Of a stretch of 64,000 nt of DNA, positions 1 through 7,516 are shown in pieces; position 1 is the first letter of the stretch; each line of letters opens with the position of its first letter. Origin of the DNA: Pseudomonadota bacterium (lineage in GTDB: Bacteria; Pseudomonadota; Alphaproteobacteria; Rhizobiales; Xanthobacteraceae). The DNA is taken from NCBI GenBank assembly GCA_023404705.1, contig JAEYAU010000057.1:8804-72803 (forward strand), in the 5' to 3' direction. The notes below the pieces were generated by a model. It saw nothing but the letters and a program-made list of their open reading frames with translations. It was not told the origin of the DNA and ran no database searches. Made by a program: the position numbers and the translations under genes.

Positions 1-647
1 AGCCGCGCCGTATCGGCGCCGCGCACGATCATAGCGAGGCGCATCAGCGCCGGTGTCTTCAGGCCGAACTCCTGCACCATCACGTCGAAGGTGCACAATT
101 CGCCGCGATGACTCCAGAACACATTGTCGCCCTCGATGTCGAAAGGCGCCGCGCCGAAGCGATCCGCGACGCCCATCACCTCGGCGGGCGCCACAAAGAG
201 GAACACCGCGTTCGGGTCGACGAAGCGGCGGATCAACCAGGGGCAGGCGATGCGATCGACCTTCGGCCGCGCGCGCGTGACCCATACGGTGTTGCCCTGC
301 GCATTGCGCGGCGGGAGCGCTGCTTCCGGCACCATCGGCAGCCCGGCCTTCGCCCAGCCGAGCGCGCCGTCCTCGAGCGATTCCGCCGGGATCCCGGAGT
401 GCCGCAGCCAGGCGGCGACGCCCTGGCTCAACTTGAGCCCCTTCTGGCAGATCACGACCGCGCTGCGGCCGGCGAATTGCGGGGCCCATTCGGCGACGGC
501 CCGAAAGGGCCTTCGGACGGCGCCCGGAATAAGGCGCGGATCGGCCGCGAAGTCCTCGTCGATTTGCACGTCGATCAGCGCCGGGCAGTCGGGCCGGCCG
601 ATGAGACGCGCGAGCTTGTCGATGGAGATCGAGTTGAGTGACGACAT
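1..647 (-). CDS. Rhodanese/ChrB-domain chromate resistance protein (3' part outside window)
   Basis: An open frame runs leftwards from the ATG at 645-647 with no stop before base 1, so about 215 residues are visible and the C-terminus is missing. Residues about 10-110 look like a rhodanese domain, with a candidate active Cys in VVICQKGLKLSQG. From about residue 125 the protein carries the ChrB C-terminal signature (ARPKVDRIACPWLIRRF). This architecture is known as sulfurtransferase/chromate resistance protein, and ChrB proteins act as chromate-responsive regulators in Ochrobactrum-type chr operons. An AAGG ribosome site lies 8-11 bases before the ATG. The leader is one of two copies of a shared promoter-operator, the other preceding a ChrC-like SOD operon. 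A chrA transporter gene would be expected left of the window, but that cannot be seen. Confidence 0.85.
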   Translation of the reverse strand, partial: MSSLNSISIDKLARLIGRPDCPALIDVQIDEDFAADPRLIPGAVRRPFRAVAEWAPQFAGRSAVVICQKGLKLSQGVAAWLRHSGIPAESLEDGALGWAKAGLPMVPEAALPPRNAQGNTVWVTRARPKVDRIACPWLIRRFVDPNAVFLFVAPAEVMGVADRFGAAPFDIEGDNVFWSHRGELCTFDVMVQEFGLKTPALMRLAMIVRGADTAR

Positions 648-754
648 GGTGCGCCCTTGTGTGCGAGACAGGACGCGATTCTTGGGCGTGTCGCCTCGTG
701 GGGAGATCGCAATCCCCATGCGCCGAATGTGGCGAAGGGGTTTCAGGGTGTCAA
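648..754 (-). promoter_or_regulatory. Promoter-operator copy 1, before the chrB-like gene
   Basis: Read on the minus strand: -35 TTGACA (749-754), a 17-base spacer, -10-like CACATT (726-731), then the inverted repeat TGGGGA-N8-TCCCCA (699-718) at the likely transcription start, then the leader to the ATG. From TTCGCCACATT to the start codon it matches copy 2 (1992-2101) almost base for base, in the opposite orientation. The placement of the palindrome over +1 suggests a repressor site. A ChrB-type regulator is the obvious candidate, but this is inference. Confidence 0.75.
699..718. promoter_or_regulatory. Candidate operator palindrome, copy 1
   Basis: TGGGGA and TCCCCA arms separated by 8 bases. 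The identical arms with a nearly identical spacer occur at 2030-2049. Both lie 7-9 bases downstream of a -10-like hexamer. Confidence 0.65.
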
Positions 755-906
755 TCGCTATCGGATTGAACCGGCATCGAAATCATTCATTGCCCCTCGA
801 AGCGATTTCATGAGGGTTTCGGCGTGCCTGCGGCCGGCGGGCGCACTTGGAACCTCGCCGCGACATGACCATTTCCCAAGAACGGCCTATGCCAAAGGAA
901 GACAGC

Positions 907-1932
907 ATGCATCGCCATTCGATTCACCATTGGCAGCACAGCCATGCCTTCCTGGGCGATCGTCATGAACGCAACGAACGCAGGACGTGGATCGTCGTCC
1001 TGCTGACCCTCGTCATGATGTTCGGCGAGATCATTGGCGGCGCCGTGTACGGCTCCATCGCCCTGATGGCCGACGGCTGGCACATGGCGACTCACGCGGC
1101 CGCACTCGGCATCGCCGCCTTCGCGTATCGCTTTGCGCGCCGTCACAGCGATGATCCGCGTTTCTCGTTCGGCACCGGCAAGGTGGGCGAGCTCGCCGGC
1201 TTCGCGAGCGCGGTGGTGCTCGCCGTCATCGCGGCCTTCATCGGCTACGAGTCGATCGTGCGCCTCTTCTCGCCGGTCGCGATCGGCTACCGCGAAGCCA
1301 TCGCCATCGCGAGCCTTGGCCTTGTCGTCAACCTCGCGAGCGCCTGGCTGCTGCGGGAGGATCATGATCACCATGGACATCATGGCCATGCCCATTCCGG
1401 CCATGCCCATTCGGGCCACGATCATCACCGCCACGATCATGACCACCACCACCATTACCATTCGAGCGATCATGTTCGCGGCGCCGACCACAACCTGCGC
1501 TCGGCCTATCTGCATGTCCTGGCCGATGCCCTCACCTCCGTGCTTGCCATTGCGGCATTGCTCTCGGCCGGCGCTTTCGGTTGGATCTGGATGGATGCCG
1601 CCGTCGGAATAGTCGGCGCGTTCGTGATCATGATCTGGGCCATTGGATTGATCCGCGGCTCCGGTGCGGTGCTGCTCGACATGGTCCCGAACCCGGCTTT
1701 GAGCGCGGAGATTCGCCGCCGACTCGAGACCGACGCCGACAGCGTGAGTGATCTGCACCTTTGGCGCGTCGGCCCTGGTCATGCGGCCGTGATCGCCTCG
1801 ATCGTTTCCGATATGCCGCAGCCTCCCGAAGCCTACCGGGCTCGCCTGGAGGGTCTCGCGAACCTCTCGCATGTCACAATCGAGGTTCACCGCTGCCCGG
1901 AGCATCAGCGCGACGTCGCTGCAGTCTCGTAA
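907..1932 (+). CDS. dmeF: DmeF-type cation diffusion facilitator (Co/Ni/divalent metal efflux)
   Basis: A 341-residue inner-membrane CDF transporter that would exchange protons for divalent cations. Start chosen at 907 (MHRHSIHHWQHSHAFLG), which matches the DmeF N-terminus and follows an AAAGGAAG ribosome site; upstream in-frame ATGs lack this. Six membrane helices are apparent, with the CDF metal-site motifs ADGWHMATH (TM2) and HVLADAL (TM5). Between TM4 and TM5 is a very His/Asp-rich loop (residues about 152-189), partly built from a tandem HAHSG unit. The C-terminal cytoplasmic domain (from about residue 265) is complete. The dmeR-type repressor gene usually found beside dmeF is not present here; instead the gene lies between two inverted copies of the chr-type promoter-operator. 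Confidence 0.9.
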   Translation: MHRHSIHHWQHSHAFLGDRHERNERRTWIVVLLTLVMMFGEIIGGAVYGSIALMADGWHMATHAAALGIAAFAYRFARRHSDDPRFSFGTGKVGELAGFASAVVLAVIAAFIGYESIVRLFSPVAIGYREAIAIASLGLVVNLASAWLLREDHDHHGHHGHAHSGHAHSGHDHHRHDHDHHHHYHSSDHVRGADHNLRSAYLHVLADALTSVLAIAALLSAGAFGWIWMDAAVGIVGAFVIMIWAIGLIRGSGAVLLDMVPNPALSAEIRRRLETDADSVSDLHLWRVGPGHAAVIASIVSDMPQPPEAYRARLEGLANLSHVTIEVHRCPEHQRDVAAVS

Positions 1933-1991
1933 ATGTGATCGGTCCGCCGTCGATGACGCGCTTGTAAGATCACGAGCATCGCGGACAGACG

Positions 1992-2101
1992 TTGACGCGA
2001 AGCGACAGCTTCGCCACATTGTTCGTAACTGGGGATAGCGATCTCCCCACGAGGCGACATGCCGAAGCATCGCGTCCTGTTCCACACAAGGACGCACCTT
2101 G
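1992..2101 (+). promoter_or_regulatory. Promoter-operator copy 2, before the DUF1080-SOD-DUF1259 operon
   Basis: -35 TTGACG (1992-1997), a 17-base spacer, -10-like CACATT (2015-2020), palindrome TGGGGA-N8-TCCCCA (2030-2049), then a conserved leader ending ACACAAGGACGCACC before the start codon. It is nearly identical to the inverted copy at 648-754. Only the -35 region and spacer diverge freely, which suggests selection on the operator, leader and -10. Confidence 0.75.
2030..2049. promoter_or_regulatory. Candidate operator palindrome, copy 2
   Basis: Same TGGGGA-N8-TCCCCA arms as at 699-718, overlapping the expected transcription start of the downstream operon. Confidence 0.65.
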
Positions 2102-2752
2102 TCGCGAGTTTGCCCGACCTCGATTCTGGCTTTCGCTGCGTTCCTCGGCGCGGCCACCATCTCGCCTGCCACCGCGCAGAGCATTGATTTCGGCGACGCC
2201 GGGCTCGGGCAGCCGCCCCCACGCTTCTCATTCGCGCGCACGGGATCGGGGCCGCAAGGCCGCTGGGAAGTCGTGCGCGACGACAGCGCATCGGGCGGCA
2301 AGGCTCTGGCGCAACTGAGCGCGGATACGACCGACTACCGCTTTCCGCTGGCGATCTACGACCCGGTCGATGCGACCGACGCCGAGATATCGGCGCGGTT
2401 CAAGCCCGTGTCCGGAAAAGTCGACCGGGCCGGCGGCGTCGTGCTCCGCTACCAGAATCCCGACAACTATTACGTGGCCCGCGCCAACGCGCTGGAGGGC
2501 AATGTCCGCTTCTACCGCGTCGTCCGCGGCAAGCGGGAGCAGCTCGCAAGCGCCGATACGAAGATCGCGACGGGGCAATGGCACACGCTCGCGCTGCGGG
2601 CCGAACGCGACCGCTTCGCGGTCTCGCTCGACGGCCGAGCGCTCACCACGACGAAGGACGGCACATTCAGGGCCGCGGGCAAGGTGGGGCTTTGGACCAA
2701 GACCGACAGTGTCACTCATTTCGACAAGATCGAGATCAAGGTTCTCCGCTGA
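2099..2752 (+). CDS. Secreted DUF1080/LamG-like protein, first gene of chr-linked operon
   Basis: A 217-residue predicted periplasmic protein. A signal peptide ends around residues 25-27 (ISPATAQ). The rest looks like the concanavalin-like beta-sandwich of the DUF1080 family, with blocks such as DAEISARFKPVSG, GGVVLRYQNPDNYYVARAN and GLWTKTDSVTHFDKI. The TTG start at 2099 is supported by the conserved leader: the chrB-like gene has ATG at exactly this place, after the same ACACAAGG-CGCACC sequence. The gene is 13 bases upstream of the SOD gene and clearly co-transcribed with it. Its biochemical role is unknown; association with chromate resistance loci is inferred from promoter and neighbours. 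Confidence 0.8.
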   Translation: MSRVCPTSILAFAAFLGAATISPATAQSIDFGDAGLGQPPPRFSFARTGSGPQGRWEVVRDDSASGGKALAQLSADTTDYRFPLAIYDPVDATDAEISARFKPVSGKVDRAGGVVLRYQNPDNYYVARANALEGNVRFYRVVRGKREQLASADTKIATGQWHTLALRAERDRFAVSLDGRALTTTKDGTFRAAGKVGLWTKTDSVTHFDKIEIKVLR

Positions 2753-2765
2753 GGAAAAGCATCGC

Positions 2766-3395
2766 ATGCCCTACCAGATGAAGCCTCTCTCCTGCGATCC
2801 CGCCCGAATCCGCGGCATGTCCGAGCCGCTGATCATTAGCCACTACGAGAATAATTACGGCGGCGCCGTGAAGCGGCTCAACGCGATCGACGAGAGGCTT
2901 GCCGAGCTCGATTTCGCGAGCGCGCCCGGCTTCGTGATCAACGGCTTGAAGCGCGAGCAGCTGATCGCGATGAACTCCATGATCCTGCACGAGTTGTTCT
3001 TCGACGGTCTCGGCGACGAGAGCGAACCCGCGCACGACTTGCGCGACCGTATCGCGGCCGACTTCGGCTCCTTCGAGAAGTGGCGCGCGGAGTTCGCCGC
3101 CATGGGCAAGGCACTCGGCGGCGGCTCCGGATGGGTCCTGCTCTCCTGGTCGCCGCGCGATCGAAAGCTCGTGAACCAGTGGGCCGCCGACCATTGTCAC
3201 ACGCTCGCCGGCGCAGTGCCGATCCTGGCGCTCGACATGTACGAGCACTCCTATCACATCGATTTCGGCGCCAAGGCCGGCAGCTATGTCGACGTGTTCA
3301 TGAGATGCATTCGCTGGGGCAACGTGGACCGGCTGCTCGCCCAGCTTGCGAACGACACGAAGGGGGGCGTTTTCCAGAAGGAGACCCTCCCATGA
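2766..3395 (+). CDS. Fe/Mn superoxide dismutase, ChrC-like
   Basis: A 209-residue superoxide dismutase without a signal peptide. The four metal ligands fall at His26, His75, Asp157 and His161, the last two in the family motif LDMYEHSYH. The N-terminal segment reads SHYENNYGGAVKRLN, so the second His and the gateway Tyr of typical Fe/Mn-SODs seem to be replaced. This variant resembles the SOD-like ChrC of chromate resistance operons, where it is thought to remove superoxide made during chromate reduction. Its stop overlaps the start of the DUF1259 gene (ATGA). Confidence 0.85.
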   Translation: MPYQMKPLSCDPARIRGMSEPLIISHYENNYGGAVKRLNAIDERLAELDFASAPGFVINGLKREQLIAMNSMILHELFFDGLGDESEPAHDLRDRIAADFGSFEKWRAEFAAMGKALGGGSGWVLLSWSPRDRKLVNQWAADHCHTLAGAVPILALDMYEHSYHIDFGAKAGSYVDVFMRCIRWGNVDRLLAQLANDTKGGVFQKETLP

Positions 3396-4273
3396 TCCAT
3401 CTTCGCTCCCTCGCGATCTGCTGCTTCGCCGTCATCACGGGCGCGGCCCACGCTCAGACAACCGACTGGAAGAAGGTCGACGAAGCGCTCGGACGCAGCG
3501 CCACCGTCGCGGGCGAGGTGCATCGCTACGGTTTCCCCCGCACCGACCTCACGGTCACGCTCGACGGCGTCACGCTCAAACCGGCGTTTGCGCTCGGTGG
3601 GTGGGTCGCGTTCAAGCCGGCTCAGGGCGGAGCGATGCTGATGGGCGACCTCGTTCTGCTCGAGAGCGAGATCAATCCGGTCATCTCGAAGCTGCTCGAG
3701 CGCGGGCTCGAGATCACGGCCGTTCACAACCACGTCCTGCGCGCCACTCCCGCGACCTTCTACATGCACGTCGCGGGTCATGGAGATGCGGCGGCGCTGG
3801 CGGACGGGTTGCGTGAGGCCCTTGCTCAATCGAAGACGCCGCTCGCGGTCGCACCCGGCGCTCCGGCCACCGTGGATCTGGACACCGCAATGCTCGAGCA
3901 GACTCTCGGTGCCAAGGGGCAGGCCATCGGCGGCGTCTACCAATTCAGCGTGCCGCGGCAGGACGCCATCGTGGAACACGGCGCGCAGATCAACCCGCCG
4001 GGTCCCATGGGCGTCGCCACCGCGATCAACTTCCAGCCGACCGGCGGCGGCAAAGCCGCGGTCACGGGAGATTTCGTGCTCGCCGCCGACGAAGTGAACC
4101 CGGTCGTCAAGGCACTGCGAGACAACGCTATCGAGGTGACCGCGATCCACAGCCACATGCTCGCCGAACAGCCGCGGCTCATCTTCATGCACTTCTGGGC
4201 GCACGATGATGCGGCAAAGCTGGCGCGTGGATTGCGCGCGGCGCTCGACAGGACAGCGCGCGCGAAGGGCTGA
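3392..4273 (+). CDS. Secreted protein with two DUF1259 repeats
   Basis: A 293-residue protein with a signal peptide ending near residue 22 (GAAHAQ). The mature part consists of two homologous DUF1259 units: GDLVLLESEINPVISKLLERG, followed by ITAVHNH, matches GDFVLAADEVNPVVKALRDN, followed by VTAIHSHML, and each is followed by a YMH/FMH-alcove and an alanine-rich helix. Conserved His residues in both (HNH, HSH) may bind a ligand or metal, which is inference. It is translationally coupled to the SOD gene by a 4-base overlap and has its own AAGGAG ribosome site. DUF1259 (LppY/LpqO-like) proteins are of unknown function; here the context points to oxyanion/oxidative stress in the periplasm. Confidence 0.8.
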   Translation: MIHLRSLAICCFAVITGAAHAQTTDWKKVDEALGRSATVAGEVHRYGFPRTDLTVTLDGVTLKPAFALGGWVAFKPAQGGAMLMGDLVLLESEINPVISKLLERGLEITAVHNHVLRATPATFYMHVAGHGDAAALADGLREALAQSKTPLAVAPGAPATVDLDTAMLEQTLGAKGQAIGGVYQFSVPRQDAIVEHGAQINPPGPMGVATAINFQPTGGGKAAVTGDFVLAADEVNPVVKALRDNAIEVTAIHSHMLAEQPRLIFMHFWAHDDAAKLARGLRAALDRTARAKG

Positions 4274-4415
4274 TCGTGGTTTCGCAGGCGCCCGCGGCGG
4301 GCGGTGGGGGTGGCCGGCCCTTCCGCGAGCCAGAAGATTGCTTTATGTGTTGGAAGAGCGAAGTGCGGCAAATAGCGTGCTTCGCGCCCGACTTCATGAG
4401 CGATTTTACTGGCTT

Positions 4416-5339
4416 ATGCGCTGGATCCCACCCTCGCTGAGTGCGACGCGCGCTTTCGAGGCGGCGGCGCGCACGCTCAACTTCACGCGCGCGGCCGAGG
4501 AGCTCGGGCAGACCCAGGGCGCCATCAGCCATCAGGTCCGCGAGCTCGAGGACCGGCTCGGCCTGCGGCTGTTCGAGCGTGGTGCGCGCGGGCTTTCACT
4601 CACGGAGGCCGGACAGCGCTATCTGCCCTATGTGCAGGACGCGCTGGCGCATCTGCGTGCTGGCGAGGAGCTGATCCGCGGCGCCGGGCGCGGCAAGGTG
4701 CTGACCGTGAGCGTCTCGCCCAATTTCGCCAGCAAGTGGCTGGTGGCGCGGCTCGGCGCTTTCTCGCAGGCGCATCCGGATCTCGACCTGCGCATCAGCG
4801 CCTCGATGCAGCACGTCGACTTCGCACGCGAGGACATCGACCTCGCGGTGCGTCACGGCGACGGCAACTGGCCGGACCTGCATGTGACGCGGCTCTGCGC
4901 CGAGGAGCTGTTCCCGGTCTGCAGCCCGGGGCTCCTGAAGGCGGGGCCGAAGATCGCGAAAGTCGCCGACCTGACGCGCCATGTGCTGATCCACGATCGC
5001 GACCGCAGCCGCTGGCGCGAGTGGCTCGCCGAGCGCGGCCTCGCCAATCCGGCGATCGACCGCGGCCCGGTGTTCGACCAGACCGCGCATGCCATCGATG
5101 CCGCTGTCTCCGGGCAGGGCATCGCGCTCGCCCGCTCCGCCCTCGCGGCGCTCGACCTGATCGCGGGCCGCCTGGTGCGACCGCTGCCTGACGCGGTTCC
5201 GGCGCAATTCGCCTACTGGATCGTCTGCCGCAAGGCGATCGCCAACACCCCCAAGATCCGCCGCTTCCGCACGTGGCTCGTCGAGCAGGCAGCAGGCGAC
5301 CTGCGGACCCTCGGTCAGGCGCGCCGCGGCGACGCATGA
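4416..5339 (+). CDS. LysR-type regulator (GcvA-like)
   Basis: A 307-residue regulator. The N-terminal winged helix-turn-helix covers residues 1-65 (FTRAAEELGQTQGAISHQVRELE), followed by a substrate-binding effector domain. The start MRWIPPSLSATRAFEAAART is the usual GcvA-type beginning, so the longer upstream frame is not used. It is followed after 90 bases by an SDR gene in the same direction, which may be its target or a co-transcribed partner. The effector is unknown. Confidence 0.85.
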   Translation: MRWIPPSLSATRAFEAAARTLNFTRAAEELGQTQGAISHQVRELEDRLGLRLFERGARGLSLTEAGQRYLPYVQDALAHLRAGEELIRGAGRGKVLTVSVSPNFASKWLVARLGAFSQAHPDLDLRISASMQHVDFAREDIDLAVRHGDGNWPDLHVTRLCAEELFPVCSPGLLKAGPKIAKVADLTRHVLIHDRDRSRWREWLAERGLANPAIDRGPVFDQTAHAIDAAVSGQGIALARSALAALDLIAGRLVRPLPDAVPAQFAYWIVCRKAIANTPKIRRFRTWLVEQAAGDLRTLGQARRGDA

Positions 5340-5429
5340 GCATGCTGCAACGCACCCCCGCAGCCGTCAGGCTCGCCAGCGCGCGCCTCGGCCGCTAGGT
5401 TGCGCGCCGTCTCGAGGGGCGGAGGTACC

Positions 5430-6185
5430 ATGTCCAGCAAATACGATTTCGCGGGCCGCATCGCGGTCGTCACCGGCGGCGCGCAGGGCATTGGCCGTGC
5501 AATCGTCGAACGGCTGCTCGACTCGGGCGCTGCGGTTGCGATCTGGGATCGCGATCTCGCGCTCGCCGAGAAGACCGCGAAGGAACTGGGTGCGCGCGGT
5601 CGCGTTGCCGCCGTGACGTGTGACGTCACCGATCTCAAGGACGTCGAGCGCGCCCGCGACGATACCGTCAAGGCCCTCGGCCGCATTGACGTGCTGGTGA
5701 ACAACGCCGGCATCGCGGGCCCCAATACGACGACCTGGGAATATCCGCTGGACGGCTGGAACCAGGTGATGCGCATCAACCTGGACGGACCGTTCCACTG
5801 CTGCCGCGCGGTGGTACCGCTGATGATCGCTCAGAACTATGGGCGCATCGTCAACATCGCCTCGATCGCGGGCAAGGAGGGCAACCCGAACGCGTCCGCC
5901 TATTCGGTCTCCAAGGCCGGCGTGATCGCGCTCACCAAGTCGCTCGGCAAGGAGCTCGCGGGCCATGACATCGCGGTCAACTGCATCACCCCGGCGGCCG
6001 CGCGCACCGCGATCTTCGACCAGATGAAGCAGGAGCATATCGACTACATGCTCTCGAAGATTCCCCGCGCCCGTTTCGTCAAGGTCGAGGAGATCGCGTC
6101 GCTCGTCGCCTTCTGCGCCTCCGCCGAGAACTCCTTCACGACCGGCGCGGTGTTCGACATCTCGGGCGGACGGGCCACCTATTGA
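5430..6185 (+). CDS. SDR-family oxidoreductase
   Basis: A 251-residue classical short-chain dehydrogenase/reductase. The NAD(P)-binding TGGAQGIG motif is at residues 15-22, NNAG near 91-94, and the catalytic Ser with the YSVSK motif (Tyr/Lys) near 155-159. It ends in FDISGGRATY. GGAGG lies 5 bases before the ATG. The TGA stop overlaps the TTG start of the DMT permease gene, so the two are a translationally coupled pair. The product may therefore act on a compound that the permease moves, but the substrate is not known. Confidence 0.85.
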   Translation: MSSKYDFAGRIAVVTGGAQGIGRAIVERLLDSGAAVAIWDRDLALAEKTAKELGARGRVAAVTCDVTDLKDVERARDDTVKALGRIDVLVNNAGIAGPNTTTWEYPLDGWNQVMRINLDGPFHCCRAVVPLMIAQNYGRIVNIASIAGKEGNPNASAYSVSKAGVIALTKSLGKELAGHDIAVNCITPAAARTAIFDQMKQEHIDYMLSKIPRARFVKVEEIASLVAFCASAENSFTTGAVFDISGGRATY

Positions 6186-7105
6186 GCAGTCCGGCCAAAC
6201 CGACCACTCCGGCTCAGGAACGGCGACAGAGGCTCACCGGCATCGCACTGATGTGTGGTGCCGTCGCTCTGTTCTCCTGTCTCGACACGACCGGGAAATA
6301 TCTCAATCACCACATGGACGTGCTGCAGGTCGTGTGGGCGCGCTACTTCTGCGCCTTCGTCCTGTCCGTGATCCTGTCGAACCCGTGGACGAACCCCGGG
6401 CTGATGCGGACCACGCGGCCCTACCTGCAGATCGGCCGCTCGGTGCTGCTGCTCACCTCCACGGCCGTCAACTTCTTCGCTCTCATTTATCTGCAGCTCG
6501 ACCAGGCGCTCGCGATCCTGTTCGCGACGCCCTTCATCGTGGCGGCCCTCTCGGTGCCGATGCTCGGCGAGAAGGTCGGCCGGCGCCGGTGGATTGCGAT
6601 CTGCGTCGGGTTTCTCGGCGTGCTGCTGGTGACGCGCCCTGGCTTCGGCGGCATCCACCCGGCCGCCATCCTCTCGGTCATCAGCGCGATCTGCTACTCG
6701 CTCTACAACATCGCCACGCGTGCGGTCTCGCGCACCGACTCATCCGAGACCTCGCTGTTCTACACCAACCTCGTCGGCGCCGTGGTGATGACGCCGATGC
6801 TCTACTTCGTCTGGACCACGCCGAAGAGCTGGTTCATCGTCATGCTGATGATCGTGATCGGCGCCTTCGGCGCGCTCGGCCACTACCTGCTGATCATCGC
6901 GCACCGGCTCGCGCCGCCCGCGCTGCTGGCGCCGTTCATCTACACCCAGCTCGTCTGGACCAGCCTGCTCGGCTACATGGTGTTCGCCGACGTTCCCAAC
7001 GAGTGGACGCTTGCCGGCGCCGTCATCGTCACGGGCTCCGGCCTCTATATTCTCTACCGCGAGCGCAAGGTCACCGGTGAGGCGAAGACGTCCGTGGTGG
7101 AGTGA
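6182..7105 (+). CDS. DMT superfamily (EamA) permease
   Basis: A 307-residue inner-membrane protein with about ten hydrophobic helices in two EamA repeats (first from about residue 15, second from about residue 155). The start is a TTG that overlaps the stop of the SDR gene; the first internal ATG would remove part of TM1, so TTG is preferred. Charged ends (ERRQR at the N-terminus, YRERK at the C-terminus) are typical of the family. It probably exports or imports a small metabolite linked to the SDR. The last 52 bases overlap the converging darcynin gene. Confidence 0.8.
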   Translation: MSSPAKPTTPAQERRQRLTGIALMCGAVALFSCLDTTGKYLNHHMDVLQVVWARYFCAFVLSVILSNPWTNPGLMRTTRPYLQIGRSVLLLTSTAVNFFALIYLQLDQALAILFATPFIVAALSVPMLGEKVGRRRWIAICVGFLGVLLVTRPGFGGIHPAAILSVISAICYSLYNIATRAVSRTDSSETSLFYTNLVGAVVMTPMLYFVWTTPKSWFIVMLMIVIGAFGALGHYLLIIAHRLAPPALLAPFIYTQLVWTSLLGYMVFADVPNEWTLAGAVIVTGSGLYILYRERKVTGEAKTSVVE

Positions 7106-7449
7106 GTCGCGCAACCAGTGTCCCGCTCCTCGAAGCCGCGATACCCGTCCTCGATCGCGGGCACGATGCGCACGAGCACGAAATACGGATGCGCCAGCAG
7201 AGCGCTGTCGCGCAGCCGCTCCATGAAGTCGTAGTAGAGCAGCGGATCGGTCGTTTCGGCGAGCACGACGTCCGAACAATCCGCCGTGAAAGCCTCGGCG
7301 TCGAAATGGCGCAAAGCAAGCCCCGGCGTGCCCGCGGTGGCGACCCTGAGACAGGACTCGGCAATCCGCCGGCGCTCGGCGCGGGCGAGCCGCAGCCATT
7401 CCTCTGTCGCCCGCAAGTGTATGAAGAATGCGTAGCGCGCTGACGCCAT
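7054..7449 (-). CDS. Darcynin family protein
   Basis: A 131-residue protein recognised by the darcynin signatures: YAFFIHLRATEEWL at the start, LRHFDAEAFTADCSDV, LLYYDFMERLRDSALL and PYFVLVRIVPAIEDGYRGF. The start at 7449 is preceded by GAGGGAGA; the longer frame upstream runs through the divergent regulator gene and is rejected. The function of darcynin proteins is not established; they resemble small alpha/beta ferredoxin-like domains. The 3' end overlaps the DMT permease gene by 52 bases in convergent orientation. The gene is divergent from the Crp-like regulator, which may control it. Confidence 0.8.
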   Translation of the reverse strand: MASARYAFFIHLRATEEWLRLARAERRRIAESCLRVATAGTPGLALRHFDAEAFTADCSDVVLAETTDPLLYYDFMERLRDSALLAHPYFVLVRIVPAIEDGYRGFEERDTGCATHSTTDVFASPVTLRSR

Positions 7450-7450
7450 C

Positions 7451-7473
7451 GTCTCCCTCGTCGTGGAGACGAC
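7451..7473. promoter_or_regulatory. Nested inverted repeats between darcynin and Crp-like genes
   Basis: GTCTCC-N8-GGAGAC (7451-7470) overlaps GTCGT-N4-ACGAC (7460-7473) in the 67-base divergent intergenic region. It also covers the ribosome site of the darcynin gene. It could be a binding site of the divergent regulator. Confidence 0.35.
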
Positions 7474-7516
7474 ATCCGCGTCCGTCGGCTGGAAGCCATG
7501 TATCGAGTCGTCTAAC

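Noticed and set aside
1361..1475. Tandem repeat of CATGCCCATTC-like units inside dmeF as a possible regulatory or CRISPR-like repeat
   Set aside because: It encodes the His-rich loop of the transporter and is explained by protein coding.
808..2301. 497-codon open frame on the minus strand opposite dmeF
   Set aside because: It is the shadow of dmeF; its composition (Arg/Asp/Gly-rich, low complexity) and lack of motifs argue against a gene.
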